A stretch of 54,825 nt of DNA, from NCBI RefSeq assembly GCF_000317205.1, contig NZ_AJLK01000035.1:1-54825 (forward strand), in the 5' to 3' direction. The DNA is from Fischerella muscicola PCC 7414 (GTDB taxonomy: Bacteria > Cyanobacteriota > Cyanobacteriia > Cyanobacteriales > Nostocaceae). The notes beneath the pieces were generated by a model. That model did not search any database. It saw only the letters and a list, made by a program, of their open reading frames with translations, and was not told the origin of the DNA. Numbering within the stretch: the stretch's first letter is position 1; each line of letters opens with the position of its first letter. Below, piece after piece: positions 44,828 through 51,979 of the stretch. The translations under genes were made by a program, and so were the position numbers.

Positions 44828-45361
44828 TTAGCTGCTGTGATTGTTTCCGTTTGGCACAGTTTCGCTAGCGGCTTCCAGGGTAGCAGTCGAGGCTGAACCT
44901 GACAATTCGCCTAAGTTCACCTTCACAACCCGACGACGTTCTTGTTCAGTTTTAAGTAGAGTAAGGGTCAGAATACCATCCTGAAACTCAGCATGTACGC
45001 GATCAGGTTCGATCGCAACAGGTAAGGCAATCAGCCGACGGAATTTACCATAGGCAAACTCTGAGCGGAGCCACTGACTGTCTTCAGATTGCTGTGGATA
45101 AGGATGCTCACCCTCAATCAGTACGGCATCTCGCGTCGCTTGAATATTAAGGTGGTTGCGATCTATACCAGGAAGTTGAACACGCAACACCAGGCTATCA
45201 GAGGTATCCATTAACTCAATGGCAGGATACCAGGTAGCTTCACGCTCTGTAGATGTACCCGTAACCTCGTCAAAAATTTGATCAAGCTGACGACGCAGCG
45301 ATTCCATTCGCTCAAACGGTTGCCAATTCAGGTCAAAAGGTTGCCAACGCATTATTCTCAT
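44828..45361 (-). CDS. Small heat-shock protein, Hsp20 family (copy 1)
   Basis: 177 residues from the ATG at 45361, which has GGAGG at 45371-45375 ten bases before it. The alpha-crystallin domain spans about 45-140: WYPAIELMDTSDSLVLRVQLPGIDRNHLNIQATRDAVLIEGEH, then the conserved end FRRLIALPVAIEPDRVHAEFQDGILTLTLLKTEQERRRVVKV. It is an ATP-independent holdase that binds unfolding proteins, typically as large oligomers. The 37-residue tail (SGSASTATLEAASET...) is long and Ser/Ala-rich. It is separated from the ftsH-hsp20-dnaK run by 1.2 kb of repeats but belongs to the same proteostasis island. It has its own terminator. Confidence 0.94.
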   Translation of the reverse strand: MRIMRWQPFDLNWQPFERMESLRRQLDQIFDEVTGTSTEREATWYPAIELMDTSDSLVLRVQLPGIDRNHLNIQATRDAVLIEGEHPYPQQSEDSQWLRSEFAYGKFRRLIALPVAIEPDRVHAEFQDGILTLTLLKTEQERRRVVKVNLGELSGSASTATLEAASETVPNGNNHSS

Positions 45362-46067
45362 ACGGTTAGCCTCCTTTACAATCAATTTTCAGCGTCTGTA
45401 GAGTTTGTAATGGCAATATAGATTGAGCAGCACAAGCATCTAACTTCAATCTTGAAATGCAGGCTAGATTTTTGTTGTAGCTGCTCTACTCAATATAGAT
45501 AGCAAACAATTTTGAAACTCTGAGTTTGCTTGAAGTAGTGTTTCCCGAACGGAGGATATGGCGGTTCTCCCACCCGATAGCTTCGAGAAGTTTTGTAATT
45601 AATTAAAGTGTGATAGTCAAGACTTAACTAGTTATAATAACAAAACCAAATTTGACCAATTATTCCTTGATGGTACAAGCCCCCAGATTTGTCTATGGGG
45701 TCAATCCAAAATCTAAAATCCAAAATCCAAAATCCAAAATTGGTATAACAGTTTTGTAGGATGTGTTATGCTGTAGGCTAACGCATCATGGAATGATGGT
45801 GCGTTAAGACGCCGTGTCCATAACGGACCCTACCAGAATCTATTAATCAATAAGTTTTAATCCAAAATCCAAAATCCAAAATCCAAAATCGGTTGACCGA
45901 GTATCTCACGAATAGAGTTCACAACAAAGAAATGAAAGTTTATCTTTCCCTTCTGAGTTGCAAGAGGGTGTAGGGGTGTAAGGGTATAGGAGTATAGGGG
46001 AAAAGGTCTGTTTCATCTTTGGGTGTGAAACTTGTTTCATTGGGACTGCCCCTAGTATAGCTGCCTT
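45362..46067. other. Intergenic region with hsp20 promoter, CCAAAAT heptamers and a hairpin element
   Basis: No gene is seen. AGCAAAC at 45501-45507 and GTTTGCT at 45524-45530 form an inverted repeat upstream of hsp20; no CIRCE element is visible. CCAAAAT/CTAAAAT heptamers occur at about 45711-45741 and again at about 45860-45892. Between them lies a nested hairpin element (45754-45834). Confidence 0.6.
45754..45834. repeat. MITE-like nested hairpin element
   Basis: The outer arms read GTAGGATGTGTTATG and CATAACGGACCCTAC and pair with a few mismatches. The inner arms TAACGCATCAT and ATGGTGCGTTA pair with one mismatch around 45778-45807. CCAAAAT heptamers lie on both sides. There is no coding capacity. 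Confidence 0.65.
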
Positions 46068-46255
46068 ATTTTCAAGCTATAACCCCACGGGCAATTGCCC
46101 AAAACGAGAGAAAAATATAACGTAGACGCGCCCATCGGCTTAAGGCAGGGTACACAGATGAACACAGATGGATTATGGGTTTGCTGTTAAGTTAATTCCT
46201 TTTCCCTGTTTCCTGTTAAGAGTTAAGAGTTAAGAGTTCCCTATTTTCAAGACAG
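46068..46255 (+). repeat. Composite repeat, copy A (upstream of ftsH)
   Basis: Ordered blocks: ATTTTCAAG, GGGCAATTGCCC, GTAGACGC, AAGGCAGGGTACAC, ACAGATGGATTATGGG, GCTGTTAAGTTAATTCCT, TTCCCTGTT, TTAAGAG heptamers and CCCTATTTTCAAGACAG. The same blocks in the same order make up copy B at 49430-49603. Confidence 0.85.
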
Positions 46256-46323
46256 TCAATCACGCTGCTGTTTTGGCACAACCAAACATGAAAATTTTTA
46301 CCCCTTCTGCCATCTGCCTTCTA

Positions 46324-46491
46324 CCATCTGCCATCTGCCATCTGCCATCTGCCATCTGCCATCTGCCATCTGCCATCTGCCATCTGCCATCTGCCATCTG
46401 CCATCTGCCATCTGCCATCTGCCATCTGCCATCTGCCATCTGCCATCTGCCATCTGCCATCTGCCATCTGCCATCTGCCATCTGCCATCTG
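46324..46491 (+). repeat. Perfect heptamer array, 24 copies of CCATCTG
   Basis: 168 bp, all 24 units identical by eye. On the plus strand it reads CHLPSAI repeats and on the minus strand MADGRWQ repeats, so frames stay open on both strands without being genes. It ends 33 bp before the ftsH start. Array length is expected to vary between strains. Confidence 0.97.
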
Positions 46492-46524
46492 CCTTATTTT
46501 CAAGCTAGATTAAGGTAGGTGTCT

Positions 46525-48485
46525 ATGCCTGTTGAAACTGAGACTCAACGTTCGCAAAAGAATCCAAAACCAAGACAGTTTGGCAACAGCCTGATCATTT
46601 TCGTAACTGCACTGTTGCCCTTCTCTTACCAGCGTTGCGTCCCCGTCTGCCAGAGGTTCCCTACAGCACTTTCATTGAACAAGTAGAGAATGGGCAGGTG
46701 GCGCGAGCGATCGTCAGTCCTAACCGGATTCAGTATATGCTGAAATCCAAACCAGGTGCTGAAAATCAGGCTCCGATTATCTTAGAAACTACACCCGTTG
46801 CCCTGGATCTCGACTTACCCAAGATTTTGCGGGAACACAATGTGGAATTTGCTGCTCCACCACCAAACAACACGGGCTGGATTGGTACAGTACTCAGTTG
46901 GGTAGTGCCACCGCTAATTTTCTTTGGTATTTGGGCTTGGTTGTTCAGCCGCGCTCAAGGAGCGGGGCCTGCTGCCCTCACCGTGGGTAAGAGCAAAGCG
47001 CGAATTTATTCAGAGGGCGTTACAGGCGTGAAGTTTGATGATGTCGCGGGGGTAGATGAAGCTAAAGCAGAACTTCAGGAAATTGTAGACTTTCTCAAGC
47101 ACGCTGATCGCTACATTCGTTTAGGAGCTAAAATTCCCAAGGGTGTTTTACTGGTGGGGCCGCCTGGTACAGGAAAAACCCTCCTCGCCAAAGCTGTTGC
47201 CGGAGAAGCAGGCGTTCCATTCTTCAGTATTTCGGGTTCAGAGTTTATTGAACTTTTTGTTGGGGTGGGTGCAGCACGGGTGCGTGATTTGTTCGAGCAA
47301 GCCAAACAACAAGCGCCCTGCATTGTGTTTATCGATGAACTAGATGCCCTGGGTAAATCTCGCGGTGGCAATGGCCCGTTCATTGGTGGCAATGACGAAC
47401 GCGAGCAGACTCTCAACCAGTTACTAACTGAAATGGATGGGTTTGATGCCAATACGGGCGTAATTATCTTAGCTGCCACAAACCGTCCGGAGATCCTAGA
47501 TCCAGCTCTGCGGCGTCCTGGTCGGTTTGACCGACAGGTGGTGGTCGATCGCCCCGACAAAATTGGGCGAGAAGCCATTCTGAAAGTTCATGCCCGCAAC
47601 GTCAAATTAGCAGAGGACGTTGATCTGGAGAAAATCGCGATCCGAACGCCCGGATTTGCCGGTGCAGACCTGGCAAATTTGGTCAACGAGGCAGCACTGT
47701 TGGCAGCGCGTCAAAATCGCAACGCTGTGACAATGGCAGATTTCAATGAAGCGATTGAACGCGTGGTGGCTGGTTTGGAGAAAAAATCTCGTGTTTTAAA
47801 TGAAATCGAGAAGAAGACCGTTGCCTATCACGAAGTTGGACATGCGATCGTCGGTGCATTAATGCCTGGTGCGGGTAAGGTGGAAAAAATCTCGATCGTA
47901 CCTCGTGGTGTGGGTGCATTGGGCTATACGGTTCAGTTGCCAGAGGAAGACCGCTTTTTGATGATTGAAAGCGAACTTCGCGGTCGCATTGCTACCCTGT
48001 TGGGTGGACGTTCGGCTGAGGAACTGGTCTTTGGCGAGGTGTCTACTGGAGCCAGCGATGATATTCAAAAGGCAACCGATCTGGCAGAACGTGCTGTTAC
48101 CCTCTATGGTATGAGCAATGAACTGGGCCCAATCGCTTTTGAGAAAGTCCAGCAACAGTTTTTAGAAGGCTACAGCAATCCCCGTCGTTCCGTGAGTCCT
48201 AAGGTAGCGGAGGAGATTGATCGTCAAGTGAAGAAGATCATCGACGGCGCTCATCAGATGGCTTTGCAGATTCTGCAACACAATCGAGACTTGTTGGAAG
48301 AAACAGCACAAACCCTGTTGCAAAAAGAGATTCTGGAGGGTGAGGAGTTGCGATCGCACCTCGATCAGGCACAGTCACCCCCAAACCTGCACCACTGGTT
48401 ACGCACAGGCAAGCTTCCAGAAGAACAACTTCCGCTTCCAAAACCCTGGAGTGAAATAGAACAACTTGATGGAAACGCCAAATAA
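46525..48485 (+). CDS. ftsH: ATP-dependent membrane zinc protease FtsH, apparent frameshift in first membrane helix
   Basis: AAA+ protease that degrades membrane and damaged proteins. From about 46617 the frame is intact. It has [16 protein letters not shown] (periplasmic domain), a second helix ([16 protein letters not shown]), Walker A GPPGTGKT, Walker [12 protein letters not shown], the second region of homology ([20 protein letters not shown]) and the zinc site HEVGH. The N-terminus [20 protein letters not shown] followed by [11 protein letters not shown] starts at the ATG at 46525 but in another frame. Joining it at about 46617 (one base missing) restores the expected first helix, continuing [14 protein letters not shown]. 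In the data the ATG frame stops at about 46689. Either a real mutation or a sequence error; a TTG at 46635 could start a protein lacking the first helix. Confidence 0.9.
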
Positions 48486-48499
48486 TCAAGGAGTAGACC

Positions 48500-48745
48500 A
48501 TGAAAAAGCAAACAACTCAATCTTTCAAGTGGCTTCCCTTAGCTGCCGTAGGGATGCTTTTTCCCAGTGCTTATATCTGGATCTTTTTGTGGTGTCTCAA
48601 GCTGAATGTCAATTTTTGGCTGATTTACATTGTGCTTTACGGTGGAGCGATCGCGTCCTCTTTCTTGCCGACACCACGCAAAGCTCAAAGTAAACGCGAT
48701 CTTCTTATCAAGGAATTCACTCGCTCACAAACACAGCCATCTTAA
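48500..48745 (+). CDS. Small two-helix membrane protein next to ftsH, unknown function
   Basis: 81 residues. AAGGAG about eight bases before the ATG. Two hydrophobic segments (about 12-32, LPLAAVGMLFPSAYIWIFLW, and 36-57, LNVNFWLIYIVLYGGAIASSF) are followed by a basic tail (PRKAQSKRDLLIKEFTRSQ). I recognise no family. It starts 14 bp after ftsH and ends before a terminator, so it is cotranscribed with ftsH and may be a partner or modulator of the protease. That role is positional inference. Confidence 0.75.
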   Translation: MKKQTTQSFKWLPLAAVGMLFPSAYIWIFLWCLKLNVNFWLIYIVLYGGAIASSFLPTPRKAQSKRDLLIKEFTRSQTQPS

Positions 48746-48754
48746 ATAGTTTTG

Positions 48755-48805
48755 TTCGGAAGAATGAATCAAGTTTTTCGAGAGAACCGAACCCAGATTT
48801 TTTTG
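48755..48805 (+). terminator. Intrinsic terminator of the ftsH transcript
   Basis: GTTCGG at 48755-48760 pairs with CCGAAC at 48788-48793, and seven T follow at 48799-48805. GTTCGG is also the first half of the cyanobacterial heat-shock K-box, but the second half is not present. Confidence 0.65.
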
Positions 48806-48883
48806 CTTACTTATTAATCTGAAAATAGATAGTTCAAATTCAATAAATTACATAATGCAAAAGTCAAATCGGAGGTAAATACT

Positions 48884-49321
48884 ATGGCTCTAATTCGTTG
48901 GCAACCATTCCAAGAAATTGAAAATTTACAACAAGATATGAACCGTTTATTTGATCGCTTAATGACAAGAGACGGTGAAAGAATCGGTACAAACTTTATT
49001 CCCGCAGCAGAAATACAAGAAACATCAGATGCGATTCATTTAAAACTGGAAATTCCGGGAATGGACGCAAAGGACATTGATGTACAAGTTTCTGCGGAAG
49101 CAGTTTCAATTAGCGGAGAACGCAAAGAAGAAACTAAAACCGAAGAAAAAGGAATGACTCGTACCGAATTTCGTTATGGTAAATTCCAGCGAGTGATTCC
49201 TCTTCCTGCACGAGTTGAAAATACCAATGTGAAAGCAGAGTATAAAAATGGTATTCTGCAACTCACACTTCCAAAAGCAGAAGACGAGAAAAATAAAGTC
49301 GTCAAAGTGAATATCGTCTAA
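48884..49321 (+). CDS. Small heat-shock protein, Hsp20 family (copy 2)
   Basis: 145 residues; GGAGG about eight bases before the ATG. A short N-terminus ALIRWQPFQEIENLQQDMNRLFDRLM is followed by the alpha-crystallin domain (about 40-140): FIPAAEIQETSDAIHLKLEIPGMDAKDIDVQVSAEAVSISGERKEE, FRYGKFQRVIPLPARVENTNVKAEYKNGILQLTLPKAE. It is the canonical cyanobacterial HspA length, shorter than copy 1. It acts as a holdase, handing clients to DnaK, whose gene is the next one. It has its own terminator and is preceded by the ftsH terminator, so probably its own promoter too. Confidence 0.96.
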   Translation: MALIRWQPFQEIENLQQDMNRLFDRLMTRDGERIGTNFIPAAEIQETSDAIHLKLEIPGMDAKDIDVQVSAEAVSISGERKEETKTEEKGMTRTEFRYGKFQRVIPLPARVENTNVKAEYKNGILQLTLPKAEDEKNKVVKVNIV

Positions 49322-49343
49322 CCCTTGCTAAAGGGAAAGGGTT
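49320..49343 (+). terminator. Hairpin after hsp20 copy 2
   Basis: AACCCTT at 49320-49326 pairs with AAGGGTT at 49337-49343. More GGGTAAAG/CTTTACCC pairing follows to about 49373. It overlaps the stop codon. Confidence 0.55.
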
Positions 49344-49429
49344 AAAGGGATTGAAAATGCTTTACCCTTTCCCCAACTCTTACAAAATAGTTCACAGTGA
49401 AGGATCAAGATTTTTTCCCCTACACTTTA

Positions 49430-49603
49430 TAGGTTCTCATGAGCAATTGCCCACAACAAGGGATCAAAATTGAACGAACACCGTACAAGGCGATGTAGAC
49501 GCCCGTAAGGGCGGCTGAAGGCAGGGTACACTTATGGAACATAGATGGATTATGGGTTGGCTGTTAAGTTAATTCCTGTTCCCTGTTCCCTATTTTCAAG
49601 ACA
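49430..49603 (+). repeat. Composite repeat, copy B (upstream of dnaK)
   Basis: Same blocks and order as copy A: GCAATTGCCC, GTAGACGC, AAGGCAGGGTACAC, ATAGATGGATTATGGG, GCTGTTAAGTTAATTCCT, TTCCCTGTTCCC and CCTATTTTCAAGACAG. It differs by a GCCCGTAAGGGC hairpin and an additional GAACGAACACCG block. ATGGGTTA octamer words follow at about 49617-49645. The dnaK ribosome-binding site AGGAGG is at about 49709. Confidence 0.85.
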
Positions 49604-49721
49604 GGTCTAATCGAATGGGTTGATGGGTTAATGGGTTAATGGGTGTACCATCAACTTATCTCCCAACTACTGTTTTTACCTACGCGACTTGATCTTGAAC
49701 TCAGATGAAAGGAGGAGTTCA

Positions 49722-51596
49722 ATGGCAAAAGTTGTTGGAATCGATTTAGGAACTACAAATTCCTGCGTTGCTGTGATGGAAGGCGGACAACCCGTTGTCA
49801 TTGCCAACGCAGAAGGCAGCCGCACCACTCCATCAGTGGTTGCCTACACTAAAACTGGCGACAAATTGGTTGGACAAATTGCCAAACGCCAAGCAGTGAT
49901 GAATCCTGAAAATACTTTTTATTCGGTGAAGCGATTCATCGGACGCAAATACGACGAAATTACGGGCGAAGCTAAACAAGTTTCCTACAAGGTTCTGCGT
50001 GATAGTAATGGCAATGTCAAGCTAGATTGCCCCATCCAAAACAAACAATTTGCACCAGAAGAAATTTCGGCTCAGGTATTACGTAAACTGGTTGATGATG
50101 CCAGCACCTATTTGGGAGAACCCGTCAAACAGGCGGTGATTACTGTTCCGGCTTACTTCAATGACTCTCAGCGGCAAGCTACTAAAGATGCCGGACGCAT
50201 CGCAGGGATTGAAGTATTGCGGATTATCAACGAACCTACTGCCGCAGCCCTCGCCTATGGGTTAGACAAGAAAACGAACGAAACCATCTTGGTGTTTGAC
50301 TTGGGTGGCGGTACGTTTGATGTCTCGATTCTGGAAGTAGGTGATGGCGTGTTTGAGGTAAAATCCACCAGTGGTGATACCCATTTAGGTGGGGATGACT
50401 TCGACAAGAAAATTGTCGATTGGCTAGCAACGGAGTTTCAACGCAACGAAGGTGTGGATCTGCGCAAAGATAAACAAGCCTTGCAGCGCCTCACGGAAGC
50501 TGCCGAAAAAGCCAAAATCGAACTTTCAGGAGCAACACAAACAAACATCAACCTGCCCTTTATTACGGCAACCCAAGAAGGCCCCAAACACCTAGACATG
50601 ACCCTCACACGGGCGCAGTTTGAGCAAATGTGTTCTGACCTGCTCGATCGCTGCCGGGTTCCTGTCAATCAGGCTCTGCGCGATGCTAAACTGACGGCTG
50701 CTGACATTGATGAAGTAGTATTAGTCGGTGGTTCGACGCGCATTCCTGCTGTACAGCAATTGGTACGGCAAATGACAGGTAAAGATCCGTGTCAAGGTGT
50801 GAACCCCGATGAAGTAGTTGCCGTTGGTGCAGCGATTCAAGCGGGAGTATTGGCAGGGGATGTGAAAGACATCTTGTTGTTGGATGTGACTCCCCTATCA
50901 CTGGGTGTGGAAACTTTGGGCGGTGTGATGACCAAAATCATTCCCCGCAACACCACAATTCCAGTCAAAAAATCAGAAATCTTCTCCACCGCTGCCGATG
51001 GACAAACCAATGTGGAAATCCACGTCCTGCAAGGAGAACGGGAAATGGCAGCCGACAACAAGAGTCTAGGCAACTTCCGGCTTGATGGCATTCCGCCCGC
51101 ACCACGTGGTATGCCGCAAATTGAGGTGACATTTGATATTGATGCCAATGGTATTTTGTCAGTTTCAGCAAAAGAAAAAGCCACTGGCAAGCAACAATCC
51201 ATCACGATTACCGGCGCATCCACACTGGATAAATCTGAAGTCGAACGGATGGTGAAGGAAGCCGAACGCAATGCCGAAGAAGATCGCAGACGGCGCGATC
51301 GCGTGGATACCAAAAACACGGCAGATTCTGTTGCCTACCAAGCTGAAAAACAGCTCAAGGACTTGGGCGACAAAGTGCCTCCTGCCGACAAAACTCGTTT
51401 GGAAGGCTTGATTAAAGACCTGCGTGAAGCGATTGATCGTGAAAACTACGATCGCATGAAGTCTCTCACCAACGATATTCAACAAGCCTTGATGCAAATT
51501 GGTAGTGCTGTTTACTCCCAAGCGGGTAGTGCTTCCACCAATGACAAAGGTGGCGGTGAAGATGTGATCGATGCCGACTTTGTAGAAAACAAATAA
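49722..51596 (+). CDS. dnaK: Chaperone DnaK (Hsp70)
   Basis: 624 residues from the ATG at 49722 ([22 protein letters not shown]), with AGGAGG about ten bases before it. ATPase domain motifs: phosphate 1 [21 protein letters not shown], phosphate 2 [28 protein letters not shown]. The linker is [19 protein letters not shown]. The substrate-binding domain (about 390-500) and a helical lid follow. The end [28 protein letters not shown] has the typical DAD/E-type tail. It folds and rescues proteins with DnaJ and GrpE, neither of which is in the window. Cyanobacteria carry several dnaK genes; this one sits with hsp20 and ftsH and is codon-wise GC-richer than its neighbours. Confidence 0.98.
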   Translation: MAKVVGIDLGTTNSCVAVMEGGQPVVIANAEGSRTTPSVVAYTKTGDKLVGQIAKRQAVMNPENTFYSVKRFIGRKYDEITGEAKQVSYKVLRDSNGNVKLDCPIQNKQFAPEEISAQVLRKLVDDASTYLGEPVKQAVITVPAYFNDSQRQATKDAGRIAGIEVLRIINEPTAAALAYGLDKKTNETILVFDLGGGTFDVSILEVGDGVFEVKSTSGDTHLGGDDFDKKIVDWLATEFQRNEGVDLRKDKQALQRLTEAAEKAKIELSGATQTNINLPFITATQEGPKHLDMTLTRAQFEQMCSDLLDRCRVPVNQALRDAKLTAADIDEVVLVGGSTRIPAVQQLVRQMTGKDPCQGVNPDEVVAVGAAIQAGVLAGDVKDILLLDVTPLSLGVETLGGVMTKIIPRNTTIPVKKSEIFSTAADGQTNVEIHVLQGEREMAADNKSLGNFRLDGIPPAPRGMPQIEVTFDIDANGILSVSAKEKATGKQQSITITGASTLDKSEVERMVKEAERNAEEDRRRRDRVDTKNTADSVAYQAEKQLKDLGDKVPPADKTRLEGLIKDLREAIDRENYDRMKSLTNDIQQALMQIGSAVYSQAGSASTNDKGGGEDVIDADFVENK

Positions 51597-51604
51597 ATTA
51601 GCTC

Positions 51605-51647
51605 ACCACAAAGGCACAAAGGACACGAAGCTTTGTGTCTTTGTGGT
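51605..51647 (+). terminator. Nested hairpin after dnaK
   Basis: ACCACAAAG at 51605-51613 pairs with CTTTGTGGT at 51639-51647. Inside it CACAAAG at 51615-51621 pairs with CTTTGTG at 51631-51637. TTTGTTTTGTTG follows. It is the same repeat type as the structure after ndhK. Confidence 0.7.
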
Positions 51648-51979
51648 TTGTTTTGTTGCTGGCATAATTGAATTATGCTTGGTGCGATCGCTACATTATT
51701 TTAGATTTCTCATTGTGCTGCTTTTTATTCAACGATTGCATCGAGCTTTTGTTGATACCATTGCATCGTTTCTTCGTAATTAGGCACGCTCAACATTACT
51801 GAAACACGCTCCTTTAACTGAAGAATTTGTTGATAAGTTAATTAATTTGATCATGCCAGGACTGGCTGGAATTGATAATAGTTAACTTGTATTAAGTTGT
51901 ATAAAATTAAAAGCAATTCCATATGCTGCCTAAAAACCAGTAAAATAAATCCTGACACAAGGGTTAGCCTTGTAAGCCA
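51648..51979. other. Intergenic region with a short gene-like remnant
   Basis: 332 bp. On the minus strand, 51838-51725 reads LTYQQILQLKERVSVMLSVP and then NYEETMQWYQQKLDAIVE before a stop, with a stop codon also just upstream. It looks like the C-terminal piece of a lost protein, but no family is recognisable. The rest is AT-rich. The promoter of the NB-ARC gene should be at about 51850-51960. Confidence 0.35.

Noticed and set aside
45362-45600. CIRCE or K-box heat-shock operator upstream of hsp20
   Set aside because: No TTAGCACTC inverted repeat or full GTTCGG...CC..AC pattern was found; only a 7-bp inverted repeat at 45501-45530.
46324-46491. Possible CRISPR array upstream of ftsH
   Set aside because: Units are 7 bp, contiguous and identical, with no spacers and no cas genes nearby.
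46260-46518. Open frames with MADGRWQ or CHLPSAI repeats on both strands
   Set aside because: They are the six-frame reading of a 24-copy heptamer array, not genes.
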